DNA of 64,000 nt, from the NCBI RefSeq assembly GCF_003586445.1, contig NZ_CP030028.1:2122501-2186500 (forward strand). Reading direction: 5' to 3'. This document shows positions 51,661-61,371 of this stretch, one piece after another (position 1 is the stretch's first letter; each line of letters opens with the position of its first letter). The translations under genes and the position numbers were made by a program. Origin of the DNA: Bacillus sp. Y1. GTDB lineage: Bacteria > Bacillota > Bacilli > Bacillales > Cytobacillaceae. The notes under the pieces were generated by a model, which made no database searches, was not told where the DNA came from, and saw only the letters and a program-made list of their open reading frames with translations.

Positions 51661-52375
51661 GATAACGAACCTCGAAAAATCGTTTGGAAGAAATACCGTT
51701 TTAAAGGGGATATCAACAGAAATTAAAGAAGGTGAAGTTGTAGCCATTATTGGACCCTCTGGATCTGGAAAGTCGACGTTTCTTCGATGTATGAATCTAT
51801 TAGAAACGCCAACTAAAGGAGAGATTTGGTACAGACAAATAGAGGTGACCAATCCAAAAGTAGATCTTATGAGTGTCAGACAGAACATTGGCATGGTCTT
51901 TCAGCATTTTCATTTGTTCCCACATAAAACCGTTTTAGAAAATCTAACGTATGCGCCAATTACCGTAAAAGGGATGTCTAAGGAAGAGGCTGAAAAGATA
52001 GGGCTAGACCTTCTTAGTAAGGTAGGTTTAGCAGAAAAAGCAGCCGAGTATCCGAATCGTTTATCAGGCGGTCAAAAGCAACGGGTGGCCATCGCAAGAG
52101 CATTAGCGATGTCACCAGAAGTGATGCTTTTTGATGAACCCACTTCTGCATTAGATCCGGAGATGGTGAAGGAAGTGCTCGATGTGATGAAATCCCTTGT
52201 ACAAACAGGTATGACGATGGCAATCGTCACCCATGAAATGGGATTTGCACGTGAGGTAGCGGATCGGGTGTTATTTTTGGATGATGGTAGATTAGTAGAA
52301 GATTCACCACCAGCAGAGTTTTTCTCCTCGCCAAAGAGCAACCGGGCAAAGGAATTTTTAGAAAAAATGCTATAA
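51653..52375 (+). CDS. Amino-acid-type ABC transporter ATP-binding protein (GlnQ family)
   Basis: A 240-residue ATPase with Walker [11 protein letters not shown]-loop, signature [15 protein letters not shown], Walker [15 protein letters not shown] and the H-loop His in VTHEMGF. It energises import with the permease before it and the lipoprotein at 53465. GTG 51653 lies within the permease gene (8-base overlap), so the two are translationally coupled. Confidence 0.95.
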   Translation: MIKITNLEKSFGRNTVLKGISTEIKEGEVVAIIGPSGSGKSTFLRCMNLLETPTKGEIWYRQIEVTNPKVDLMSVRQNIGMVFQHFHLFPHKTVLENLTYAPITVKGMSKEEAEKIGLDLLSKVGLAEKAAEYPNRLSGGQKQRVAIARALAMSPEVMLFDEPTSALDPEMVKEVLDVMKSLVQTGMTMAIVTHEMGFAREVADRVLFLDDGRLVEDSPPAEFFSSPKSNRAKEFLEKML

Positions 52376-52425
52376 AAACAATCGTCCTGTGCTTCTTTAG
52401 TAGAGGATGAATTTTAACCATAAAA

Positions 52426-52447
52426 AGATACGTTTTAATACGTATCT
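52426..52447. promoter_or_regulatory. Candidate FrlR operator 3
   Basis: AGATACGT-TTTAAT-ACGTATCT, a perfect 8-bp inverted repeat containing ATACGTTTT. It lies in the gap before frlB and may allow extra control of the second half of the operon. Confidence 0.65.
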
Positions 52448-52470
52448 TATAAACAAAAGGAGAGGACATA

Positions 52471-53439
52471 ATGAATATTCAAGAAATCGTTAAGCAAATT
52501 CAGTCAGCAAAAAAAGAGGGGATTAAGGAAGTGTATTTAGTTGCTTGTGGCGGCTCACTCGTCGATATGTATGCATCTAAATACTTGCTCGAAAGTGAAG
52601 CAAGAGAGTTACGCGTTGGATTTTATACGAGCAATGAGTTTGTTCATGCGACACCGAAAGCCTTAGGTGAAAGTTCCGTAACGATTGTTTGCTCACATGG
52701 TGGAAATACTCCTGAAACTGTTGAGGCAGCTAGACTAGCAAGAGCACATGGTTCCACAACCATCACATTAACACATAATGAACAGGCAAACCTTATTCAA
52801 CATGCGGACCACAATATTTTATATCTGTGGGGAGCCGAATCGAATGTGAAAAACAACCCGATGGCCATCATCTTGCACATTACTTATGAGATTTTGCATG
52901 CTACTGAAGGTTTTGACTACCATGACAAGGTACTTGAAGGGTTAGAACGAATCAATGGCATTATTGAAAAAGCGAAAGAACTTGTGGCGGATCGAGCAAA
53001 AGCATTTGCTGAAAAATATGAGCATGAGGACTTATTCTATGTGATGAGTAGCGGTGCTTCCTACGGTCATGCGTATGGATTTTCGATTTGTTCGTTAATG
53101 GAGATGCAATGGGTAAATGCTTCCGCCATTCATTCCGGGGAATACTTCCATGGCCCATTTGAGGTAACCGATAAAGAAACACCATATATCCTTTTAGTCA
53201 ATGAAGGAAGAACGAGAGCCCTTGATGAACGAGCGCTGAAATTTTTAAACACATACGCTGAGAAGGTAGAGGTCATTGATAGCAAAGAACTTGGAATCAG
53301 TACCATTGATGATACGGTTGTTGAGTACTTCAACCCGATTCTTTTCTACAGTATTTTAGATGTGTATCGTACCGAGCTTTCGAAAATTCGCAAACATCCA
53401 TTAGAAACAAGAAGATATATGGGGAAAGTCGCTTATTAA
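52471..53439 (+). CDS. frlB: Fructosamine-6-phosphate deglycase (SIS domain)
   Basis: A 322-residue two-SIS-domain enzyme (VYLVACGGSLVDMYASKYLL; VCSHGGNTPETVEAARLA; SGEYFHGPFEVTD), a close match to B. subtilis FrlB. It splits fructosamine-6-phosphates (phosphorylated Amadori products) into glucose-6-phosphate and the amino acid. The kinase that makes its substrate is probably the PfkB-type gene at 57190. RBS AAAGGAGAGG. It lies between the transporter ATPase and binding protein genes, in the same operon. Confidence 0.9.
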   Translation: MNIQEIVKQIQSAKKEGIKEVYLVACGGSLVDMYASKYLLESEARELRVGFYTSNEFVHATPKALGESSVTIVCSHGGNTPETVEAARLARAHGSTTITLTHNEQANLIQHADHNILYLWGAESNVKNNPMAIILHITYEILHATEGFDYHDKVLEGLERINGIIEKAKELVADRAKAFAEKYEHEDLFYVMSSGASYGHAYGFSICSLMEMQWVNASAIHSGEYFHGPFEVTDKETPYILLVNEGRTRALDERALKFLNTYAEKVEVIDSKELGISTIDDTVVEYFNPILFYSILDVYRTELSKIRKHPLETRRYMGKVAY

Positions 53440-53464
53440 AAAAATAGAAAAGAGGGGTTTATCA

Positions 53465-54256
53465 ATGAAAAAGTTCTTTTCAGTATTTATGTTGGTTGCG
53501 TTAGTGATGGGTGTATTATCTGCATGTGGTACCTCGAATTCTTCAACGTCTGGAAGTGAGGAACAGGCAGAAACAGAGGAAAAAAAAGTGTTAGTGATGG
53601 GAACGTCAGCAGATTTCCCGCCATTTGAATATATTGATACAGCAAAAAGTGAGGAGATCATTGGCTTTGATGTGGACATTATTCATGCTCTTGCAGACAA
53701 ACTTGGGTATGAAGTCGAGATTAAAGACATGGATTTTAGCGGGTTAATTGCTGCGCTGCAGGCTGGGAAAGTGGATTTCGTCATGTCTGGTATGGCACCA
53801 ACCGAAGAGCGAAAGCAAAATGTTGACTTTACAGATAGCTACTACCGATCAGATTTGGTTTTATTATTTGAAGAAGATAGCAAGATCACAAGTGCAGACG
53901 ATTTAAGTGGCAAGGTATTAGGAGCTCAAGTGAACTCTTTCCAGGAAGAAGTAGCAAAAGAGCTAAATGGCACGGTGGATTTTACCCTTGAAACACGTGA
54001 CCGCACACCTGACTTAATACAAGAACTAAAATCAAAGCGATTTGACGCGGTGATCATGGAAGAAGCCGTTGCAATTGGCTACATGAGCACGAATGATAAT
54101 CTTAAAACCATTTCGGTACCAAATGGGGAAACGCCTGGTACAGCCATTGCTTTTCCAAAAGGCAGCGAGCTAACAGAAGAATTTAACACCGCATTAAAGG
54201 AAATGATTGATAGCGGAGAAATTGATGAACTAGTCGTGAAATGGTTTGTTGAATAA
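53465..54256 (+). CDS. Amino-acid-type ABC transporter substrate-binding lipoprotein
   Basis: A 263-residue lipoprotein: signal peptide with lipobox LSAC (Cys about 21), a Ser/Glu-rich linker, then a SBP_bac_3 domain (about 40-262; TSADFPPFEYID, GFDVDIIHALADKLG, DFVMSGMAPTEERKQNVDFTDSYY). It captures the substrate for the importer encoded upstream. Family members bind glutamine, histidine, cystine or opine-like compounds; the operon argues for a sugar-amino acid conjugate. Confidence 0.92.
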   Translation: MKKFFSVFMLVALVMGVLSACGTSNSSTSGSEEQAETEEKKVLVMGTSADFPPFEYIDTAKSEEIIGFDVDIIHALADKLGYEVEIKDMDFSGLIAALQAGKVDFVMSGMAPTEERKQNVDFTDSYYRSDLVLLFEEDSKITSADDLSGKVLGAQVNSFQEEVAKELNGTVDFTLETRDRTPDLIQELKSKRFDAVIMEEAVAIGYMSTNDNLKTISVPNGETPGTAIAFPKGSELTEEFNTALKEMIDSGEIDELVVKWFVE

Positions 54257-54269
54257 TAGGTGAAATGAG

Positions 54270-54318
54270 ACTGGCTTCAAAAGTGGGTACGATCCTGCTT
54301 CTGAGGCCGGTTTTTTTA
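54270..54318 (+). terminator. Rho-independent terminator of the frl operon
   Basis: ACTGGCTTCA/TGAGGCCGGT stem with two mismatches, a long loop and seven T residues. Confidence 0.7.
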
Positions 54319-54393
54319 TTACCTATAATATTATTATGTAAACTAAATATGCTAAGGGACGGATCTTTATATCTATCATCCCTTTTGTGCTTC

Positions 54394-55305
54394 CTACTTT
54401 TTAAATTCATTCAATCTTTCAAACGTTTCAAGTAGGAAATCATAAAACAAAGCTTCGGTAGGGAGCAGCTTCCGTTGAGTTGGGTAGATTACGCCGACCG
54501 TTCGTGTAACACTTGTATCTGACAAGGGGATCATAACGGTGGATCGCGGGGTGTTATCCACCAATGTCATTTCTGGCATCAAGGCGACACCTAATCCAGC
54601 CGAAACTAAGCCTTTTAATGCATCTATATCCTTTCCTTCGAATGCAATTTTTGGTGTAAAGCCAGCATCATGACAGGCTTGAACCACTTGTTCGCGAAAG
54701 ATAAACCCTTCAGGTAAGACACAGAAGGAGTCATCCTTTAAGTCACGCAGGCGAATGGACTCTCGGTCCGATAATGGGTGGTGAAGAGGGATGAGGGCAA
54801 CGATATTTTCTGTGAAAAGAATGTCTCCTTTGATTTTTTTCTCCTTTTCCTGATGGGGCATGGGAGCGATCATGGCTAAGTTATATTCCCCATTTACGAC
54901 ACCATCGATTAAATCAGAATAAAGAGCATTGCTCATATGAAACTTAGCTTCAGGGTATCTGTTCCGGAACGCGTAGATAATAGAAGGCAAGGTATGAGCA
55001 GCCATGCTAATCGGAAACGCAATTCGAACGGTTCCTTTTTCGGGATTAAGATATTCTTCTACTTCTCGCTTTGCATCCTCCATCATGTTCCACACTTGCT
55101 TCATCCGTTCGTAAAAGATTCTACCTAAAGGGGTTAACCGTACACTTCTACCTTCTCGGATAAATAGTTCGACCCCTAATTCGTCTTCTAAATTAAATAT
55201 TTGTCTGCTAACGGAAGATTGAGCAACATGCAAAGCATCTGCTGCTTCTGTCACATGCTCTCTTTTTGCCACTTCTAGAAAATATTGAATTTGCCTTGTT
55301 TCCAT
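54394..55305 (-). CDS. LysR-type regulator, GltC-like
   Basis: A 303-residue LTTR. The HTH at 1-60 (METRQIQYFLEVAKREHVTEAADALHVAQSSVSRQ is the start, read in parts) and the effector domain (90-300; GTVRIAFPISMAAHTLPSII, DIDALKGLVSAGLGVALMPE) resemble B. subtilis GltC closely. GltC senses glutamate and 2-oxoglutarate and activates gltAB. Here the divergent gene is gdhA, so this protein probably controls glutamate dehydrogenase. A 6-3-6 inverted repeat beside its own promoter is a likely binding site. Confidence 0.9.
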   Translation of the reverse strand: METRQIQYFLEVAKREHVTEAADALHVAQSSVSRQIFNLEDELGVELFIREGRSVRLTPLGRIFYERMKQVWNMMEDAKREVEEYLNPEKGTVRIAFPISMAAHTLPSIIYAFRNRYPEAKFHMSNALYSDLIDGVVNGEYNLAMIAPMPHQEKEKKIKGDILFTENIVALIPLHHPLSDRESIRLRDLKDDSFCVLPEGFIFREQVVQACHDAGFTPKIAFEGKDIDALKGLVSAGLGVALMPEMTLVDNTPRSTVMIPLSDTSVTRTVGVIYPTQRKLLPTEALFYDFLLETFERLNEFKK

Positions 55306-55324
55306 TTTTACCCGCTCCTGATTG

Positions 55325-55339
55325 ATGCGTTTTACGCAT
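55325..55339. promoter_or_regulatory. Candidate LysR-type box
   Basis: ATGCGT-TTT-ACGCAT, a T-N11-A palindrome. Its centre is about 63 bp before the inferred gdhA transcription start, the usual LTTR recognition position. Confidence 0.6.
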
Positions 55340-55360
55340 TGATTTCATCGAATTTTAATA

Positions 55361-55388
55361 TTGGAACTATTAATTACAAAATTATAAA
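55361..55388 (+). promoter_or_regulatory. Promoter of gdhA
   Basis: TTGGAA, 16 bases, TATAAA, 65 bp before the ATG. Confidence 0.5.
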
Positions 55389-55434
55389 ATGAAAACACAT
55401 TTAAGAAAAGATAATATTCTTAACTTTATAATAG

Positions 55435-56835
<1,401 letters not shown>

Positions 56836-56845
56836 TTATTACAGA

Positions 56846-56880
56846 CAAAAGGTCACTATTTGGTGGCCCTTTGTTGTTTT
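56846..56880 (+). terminator. Rho-independent terminator
   Basis: CAAAAGGTCAC/GTGGCCCTTTG with two mismatches and a T-rich tail. Confidence 0.7.
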
Positions 56881-56962
56881 AAGAGATGGAAAAAGAATAT
56901 TCTTAGCATAAGCAAAATATATAAAGAGTAATAGAAAAATGTATCCATAAGGTGCTGATTCT

Positions 56963-57142
56963 TTGTATAGAAATAAAAATGTTAATTTAATTATTATTTT
57001 GCTACTTTGCTTATTCATCGTTCTTTTGGTTCATGTGATTCTTCATGTTAAAGTTTATATAGTATACAGCGCTAGTATTGGTTCGATTTTCATGATCGGA
57101 CTTATCATTTTTCTTATGGTATTACTTTATTTAAGAGGATAA
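56963..57142 (+). CDS. Small two-helix membrane protein (59 aa)
   Basis: TTG 56963 follows AAGGTG at 8 bases. The product has two hydrophobic helices (about 8-28 and 31-57) and a short basic start (MYRNKNVN). A strong bidirectional terminator follows. No family recognised. Confidence 0.55.
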   Translation: MYRNKNVNLIIILLLCLFIVLLVHVILHVKVYIVYSASIGSIFMIGLIIFLMVLLYLRG

Positions 57143-57150
57143 TAGAATGA

Positions 57151-57181
57151 AAAAAACTCGCTGACTATGAGCGAGTTTTTT
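57151..57181. terminator. Bidirectional terminator
   Basis: Perfect 12-bp stem AAAAAACTCGCT/AGCGAGTTTTTT with a 7-base loop. Confidence 0.92.
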
Positions 57182-57189
57182 GTGTCTTC

Positions 57190-58029
57190 CTATTCTTCAT
57201 ATTTCAATCCGTACCCAAACGCGCCTTCCACCATGCAGGTTGTTGCGGCAAATTCGGCTGCTTTACGAAGTGACTCTTGGATTAATTCTTCCTCTTCTGA
57301 ACTCTCCGAATGACCAACATAGTTTAACAAAAACGCCGTAATAAACGAATCTCCGGCACCCAATGTGTCGACTGCTTCTACAAGCTTGGGAGCTTGAGCG
57401 TAGAAGCCTGTCCCATTATATAAAAGTGCTCCCTTTGAGCCAAGGGTTCCAACGACAATTTGACTACCAAGTGAGTATACTTTTTTAAGCAATTCCTTCA
57501 CTTCGGTTTCGTCTAGATGGCTGCATGATAGAAAGCTATAATTCACAAACGGGGCAACTTGCTCGATGTATTCCTCTGTAAAATCATCAGAAAAATCAAA
57601 GGAGATCGGAACACCAGTCGATTTTATTTTTGGTAACTCACTTTCTATGTAACTATATTTACTGGAGTGAAGGAGCTGAAAGCTTTTAATATATTCCAGA
57701 TCATCCACTGATAATTGATACTTGCTTGTATTGCTGATGCCACCCTTATTACTGCGAAGAAAAACGCGATCTCCATCCACAAGGTCTACCATGGCATAGC
57801 CATTTTCACCTTCTAATACCTTGCAATGAGACATGTCTACGCCAATTTTTTTCAACGTGTCTTGATTATGCGCGGCAGCCAAATCTGTCCCGAATATGCC
57901 CATAAAAGAAGAATCGATTCCAAGCTGTTTGGCATAAACCGTAAAATTTAATGTGTTGCCACCAGGATACATCGTCTGTATATCAACATACTTATCTACG
58001 ACATTATCTCCAAAACCAATGACTTTCAT
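57190..58029 (-). CDS. frlD: PfkB-family fructosamine kinase (FrlD-like)
   Basis: A 279-residue ribokinase-fold sugar kinase. N-terminal GFGDNVVDKYVD and YPGGNTLNFTVYAKQLG match B. subtilis FrlD. The catalytic DTLGAGDSF (Asp near the C-terminus) and ATP-site VVGTLGSKGALL are intact. It should phosphorylate the sugar of Amadori compounds at carbon 6 for FrlB. It lies 4.8 kb from frlB on the other strand, but its promoter region has the same AAAACGTAT element, supporting a shared regulon. Confidence 0.88.
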   Translation of the reverse strand: MKVIGFGDNVVDKYVDIQTMYPGGNTLNFTVYAKQLGIDSSFMGIFGTDLAAAHNQDTLKKIGVDMSHCKVLEGENGYAMVDLVDGDRVFLRSNKGGISNTSKYQLSVDDLEYIKSFQLLHSSKYSYIESELPKIKSTGVPISFDFSDDFTEEYIEQVAPFVNYSFLSCSHLDETEVKELLKKVYSLGSQIVVGTLGSKGALLYNGTGFYAQAPKLVEAVDTLGAGDSFITAFLLNYVGHSESSEEEELIQESLRKAAEFAATTCMVEGAFGYGLKYEE

Positions 58030-58065
58030 TGTAGTAACCCCCTGAGACCTAATATAAAGAAACGT

Positions 58066-58081
58066 TATAAAACGTATTATA
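58066..58081. promoter_or_regulatory. Candidate FrlR operator 4
   Basis: TATAAAACGTATTATA, 37 bp upstream of the kinase start; it contains AAAACGTAT. Confidence 0.65.
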
Positions 58082-58139
58082 TTATATTTGAGCAGAAATT
58101 TCAGTAAATTTAATTGGGAAATTTATTAAAAGCAAAAGT

Positions 58140-58506
58140 AAAGGTTTATGACATGAGAGGCGATGAAACAGAGGCGAACGCGTCATAAGAAAAGGTTTAT
58201 GACATAAGAGGCTAAAAAAACAGAAGCGAACGCGTCATAAGAAAAGGTTTATGACGTGAGAGGCGAAGAAACAGAGGGGAACACGACATAAGAAAAGGTT
58301 TATGACGTGAGAGGCGAAGAAACAGAGGCGAACGCGTCATAAGAAAAGGTTTATGACATGAGAGGTGAAAAAATAGAGGGGAACACGACATAAGAAAAGG
58401 TTTATGACATGAGAGGCGAAAAAACAAAGGCGAACGCGTCATAAGAAAAAGTTTATGACGTTAGAGCCTGAAGAAACAGAAGGGAACGTGTCATAAGAAA
58501 AAGTGA
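58140..58506. repeat. 51-bp tandem repeat array with internal hairpins (7-8 copies)
   Basis: Units start with AAAGGTTTATGAC at about 58140, 58190, 58242, 58293, 58344, 58395 and 58446, with a partial at 58497. Each junction forms GTCATAA-N8-TTATGAC or a variant. Unit ends alternate between two subtypes in the middle of the array: GGCGAACGCGTCATAAG and GGGGAACACGACATAAG. The 51-bp period keeps one minus-strand frame open (58212-58442), which I treat as an artefact. It fills the gap between frlD and the SufR-like gene; 58507-58630 holds no clear signal. Confidence 0.95.
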
Positions 58507-58630
58507 CTGGAAAAGAATTTTGGTAAGTAAGTCAATGAAGATTGTTTAGATAACATTAGACAAGCCATTCTTACGGAACAATCAACACTCCAAATGAAAG
58601 AGGGACTCACCTGGTTGGTAAGCCCCTTTG

Positions 58631-59251
58631 TTATGCGTGAAAAACAAATCGGCAATGATCATCTCCATCTGTTTTGCAGCATATTCGCTGTACTTGTTCT
58701 GTACCTACTACTTTTTTGAACATGTCTGTTTCACAACGGCAAGCGATTTTAAATTCTTTGGCTACCGCATAGATCGGACAGTTATACTCGATCATTTCAT
58801 AGGAGTGCTCATCTACTTGGTTTACTTCGGTCATATAGCCTTTGTCATTTTGTAGCGATGCGAGCTCTTTTATTTTTTCAGACAAATTCTTTTTATCTTG
58901 AATTTTTAATTTATATTCATCAGTAATTCGTTTTTCTCTTTTATCAAATAAAAGCTGAATCGTTTCTTCCCCATGGAGTTCTTGAATATCTCGAAGAAAC
59001 TCGACGCTAATGCTTTCATAATTTTTCGGGAAGAGCTGTTCTCCTTTTTCGGTTAAAGAGTACATTTGGAGGGGACGACCCATGGGCTGCTTGACTTCTA
59101 CCGATCGAATGAGATGATCTTTTTCAAGAATATTTAAGTGCTTTCTAACAGCCATGTGGGTAATGTTTAAGCGTTCGGTCAGCTCATTAACAGCCAGTGA
59201 CACTTCCTTCTTCAGCAAATCCAATATCTGTTCTCTGGTGTTTTTACTCAA
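58631..59251 (-). CDS. SufR-like winged-helix regulator with C-terminal Cys cluster
   Basis: A 206-residue regulator. A winged helix at 1-75 (AVNELTERLNITHMAVRKHLNIL; GRPLQMYSLTEKG) is followed by a helical linker and a Cys-rich C-terminus with NCPIYAVAKEF, ACRCE and ICCKTDGDDHC. SufR-type and related regulators bind a [4Fe-4S] or other metal cluster through such cysteines. It is divergent from sodA, which suggests oxidative-stress or iron-sulfur control of that gene. TTG 59251 is preferred because GAGGTG lies 6 bases upstream. Confidence 0.82.
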   Translation of the reverse strand: MSKNTREQILDLLKKEVSLAVNELTERLNITHMAVRKHLNILEKDHLIRSVEVKQPMGRPLQMYSLTEKGEQLFPKNYESISVEFLRDIQELHGEETIQLLFDKREKRITDEYKLKIQDKKNLSEKIKELASLQNDKGYMTEVNQVDEHSYEMIEYNCPIYAVAKEFKIACRCETDMFKKVVGTEQVQRICCKTDGDDHCRFVFHA

Positions 59252-59287
59252 CTGTAACACCTCAATTCTATCTCAATATAAGACTTA

Positions 59288-59305
59288 TTATACTATATAG
59301 TATAA
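59288..59305. promoter_or_regulatory. 18-bp perfect palindrome upstream of the SufR-like gene
   Basis: TTATACTAT-ATAGTATAA, 37 bp before the regulator start. Confidence 0.6.
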
Positions 59306-59407
59306 ATACTGAAAAGAAACGGTCCTATGCGGAAAAAAATAAGAAAATTTTAGAAAAAAATGAAGCAAATGAATTGAATAATTTGAAAGATTGAGGTAAA
59401 TTAAAAA

Positions 59408-59432
59408 TATACTTTTTAAACCATAAAGTATA
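59408..59432. promoter_or_regulatory. Inverted repeat upstream of sodA
   Basis: TATACTTT-N9-AAAGTATA, 28 bp before the sodA ATG. It shares the TATACT half-site with the palindrome at 59288. Confidence 0.55.
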
Positions 59433-59460
59433 AAAAGGACAAATAAAGGGGATTGTTATT

Positions 59461-60078
59461 ATGACAAATTACACATTACCAACTTTAGCTTACGAATTTA
59501 ACGCATTAGAGCCTCACATTGACCAGCAAACAATGGAAATTCATTACGGAAAACATCACCAAACATATGTAAATAACTTAAATGCTGCACTTGAAGGAAA
59601 AGCTGAACTTCAAGAAAAAGACCTAGTAAGCTTGTTGGAAAATTTAAATGAAGTGCCTGAAGCGATTCGCGGAGCTATTAGAAATAACGGTGGAGGACAC
59701 CTAAACCACACATTATTCTGGGAAATTATTGCTCCAGCAGGGAATGCAGCACCAAGCAGCGAATTAGGTGCAGCTATTGAAAAAGCATTTGGTAGCTTTG
59801 ACAGCTTCAAAGCAGAATTTACAAAAGCGGCACTAACTCGTTTTGGATCAGGTTGGGCTTGGCTGGTTGTAAACGAACAAGGTGCTCTTGAAGTAACAAG
59901 CACACCAAATCAAGACAACCCAATCATGGAAGGAAAAGTTGCTATCTTAGGCCTTGATGTATGGGAGCATGCGTATTACTTAAATTATCAAAACAGAAGA
60001 CCAGATTATATTGAAAGCTTCTTCAACATCATTAACTGGGATGCTGTTTCTAGCAAATTTGAGCAAGCAACAAAATAA
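59461..60078 (+). CDS. sodA: Superoxide dismutase (Mn/Fe family)
   Basis: A 205-residue cytosolic SOD that converts superoxide to oxygen and peroxide. Metal ligands His28, His83, Asp166 and His170 are all present ([23 protein letters not shown]). [11 protein letters not shown] and the Gln-containing [11 protein letters not shown] suggest the manganese type, as in B. subtilis SodA. RBS AAAGGGGA. Divergent from a SufR-like regulator; terminator behind. Confidence 0.96.
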   Translation: MTNYTLPTLAYEFNALEPHIDQQTMEIHYGKHHQTYVNNLNAALEGKAELQEKDLVSLLENLNEVPEAIRGAIRNNGGGHLNHTLFWEIIAPAGNAAPSSELGAAIEKAFGSFDSFKAEFTKAALTRFGSGWAWLVVNEQGALEVTSTPNQDNPIMEGKVAILGLDVWEHAYYLNYQNRRPDYIESFFNIINWDAVSSKFEQATK

Positions 60079-60102
60079 TAGCCATATAAAGGAACAAGAC
60101 GA

Positions 60103-60129
60103 GCGATGCTTATTTTAAGCATCGCTTTT
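60103..60129 (+). terminator. Rho-independent terminator
   Basis: GCGATGCTT/AAGCATCGC with a 5-base loop and TTTT. Confidence 0.88.
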
Positions 60130-60270
60130 ACTATTACATCACTTGTATGATGTGTGAAAGAAAAAAAATCCCTGAATATGCTTCAGTAGAGGATGTAGTT
60201 ATTTCCTTTAATAAAAAATATTATGGAAGGTAATTATATTACAGTAGTAAATACAAAAGGAGAGATAGTT

Positions 60271-60477
60271 ATGCCTCAAATTGATGTAAATCAGCTAAAC
60301 CAAGCAAAAGCAAATGTAGCTCTCACGCAAGAATTATTATTAAAAGCAATTGAAAAAGCAAATTCTGATCCTACACTCGCTCAAGAAGCTATTAAGCAGG
60401 CATCAAACGAAATTTCGTCTGCTTTAAGCGCGGTTACTCAAGTACAAAATACATCACAATCTCAATCGACAGAATGA
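60271..60477 (+). CDS. Small helical protein of unknown function (68 aa)
   Basis: ATG 60271 follows AAAGGAGAG. Product is Ala/Gln-rich and helical (QLNQAKANVALTQELLLKAI; AIKQASNEISSALSAV), probably a coiled-coil dimer, with a Gln/Ser-rich tail. No family recognised. An in-frame upstream ATG at 60223 lacks a ribosome binding site. Confidence 0.65.
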   Translation: MPQIDVNQLNQAKANVALTQELLLKAIEKANSDPTLAQEAIKQASNEISSALSAVTQVQNTSQSQSTE

Positions 60478-60512
60478 TAAAAATATTATACCTAGATTCC
60501 AAAAGTTTTTAT

Positions 60513-60542
60513 ATCCCCATGACCTTGTCAATGGGGATTTTA
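60513..60542 (+). terminator. Terminator hairpin
   Basis: ATCCCCAT/ATGGGGAT with a 10-base loop and TTTAT. Confidence 0.6.
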
Positions 60543-60658
60543 TCGTAGCATACACCTATTATAGTAATAAAATTCTTATCATTCTTGTCTAGTCTACACT
60601 TGTTTACATTCTAAATGATAAATTCTGTCATAATCATAGATTAAAATGACAGGACAAG

Positions 60659-61228
60659 GTGATTATTATTTTCGAGAAATTTCTAGCTACTATGATCGGA
60701 AGCTTGTTATTAGGAATTGGAGTAAATGGATTTCTCGTTCCTAACCATTTAATTGATGGTGGAATACTTGGAATAGCCTTAATCATACATTACTTTTTTG
60801 ATTTTCAGACAGGAATTACAATGGTTGCATTGAGCCTTCCCATCTGTATTTTCGGATCATTGAATGACAGGAATTATTTTTTAAGCAATTTACAAGGGAT
60901 GTTGCTCTCTTCTTTATTTATTGATTTGCTCGCTCCTCTTCGTAATCAATTTTTTGTTTCACACTTTCTAAGTGCTTTAATTGGAGGAGTAATCATTGGA
61001 ATGGGTGTTGGTTTAATGCTCCGATATAATACAAGTACTGGTGGTACGGATTTATTAGCTAAAATCATTTCAGAAACTTTCTCCTTTAATATAGCGCTTG
61101 TAATTATTTTTATAGATGGATTCATTGTTTTAGCAGGATTTACTGTGCTCGAATTAGAAAGTTTTATAAATTCATGCGTAGCTATAATTACAGTAGGACT
61201 AACTATTTCCTTTACAAATAGAACATAA
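60659..61228 (+). CDS. YitT-family membrane protein, short form
   Basis: A 189-residue membrane protein with five or six helices and YitT/DUF161 features (GIGVNGFLVPNHLIDGGILGIAL; GMGVGLMLRYNTSTGGTDLLAKI). It stops where most YitT proteins continue into a soluble DUF2179 domain (usual length about 280), so it is a short or truncated version. The start is uncertain: GTG 60659 has its best purine tract (AAGG) only just before it, and no ATG is near. Function unknown. Confidence 0.75.
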   Translation: MIIIFEKFLATMIGSLLLGIGVNGFLVPNHLIDGGILGIALIIHYFFDFQTGITMVALSLPICIFGSLNDRNYFLSNLQGMLLSSLFIDLLAPLRNQFFVSHFLSALIGGVIIGMGVGLMLRYNTSTGGTDLLAKIISETFSFNIALVIIFIDGFIVLAGFTVLELESFINSCVAIITVGLTISFTNRT

Positions 61229-61371
61229 ATTTTAATTTGTCATCAATGGTACTGGAATTGAAATTCACTACTAACGGAGGGTTTTTATAATAATACATAA
61301 ATAGATTATTGAATGAAATAATATAAAAAAAGATTTTACAAGAAAGATCATTTATTTAATGAGGGATGGTA

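Noticed and set aside
58212..58442. Repetitive minus-strand ORF in the 51-bp array
   Set aside because: The 51-bp period keeps a frame open automatically. No start signal, and the unit forms hairpins at nucleotide level.
58140..58506. CRISPR array
   Set aside because: Units are contiguous with no unique spacers, and no cas genes are in the window. The same applies to the array at 32890.
59197..59394. Plus-strand 65-codon ORF ahead of sodA
   Set aside because: It covers the regulator start and the palindromic control region and has no ribosome binding site.
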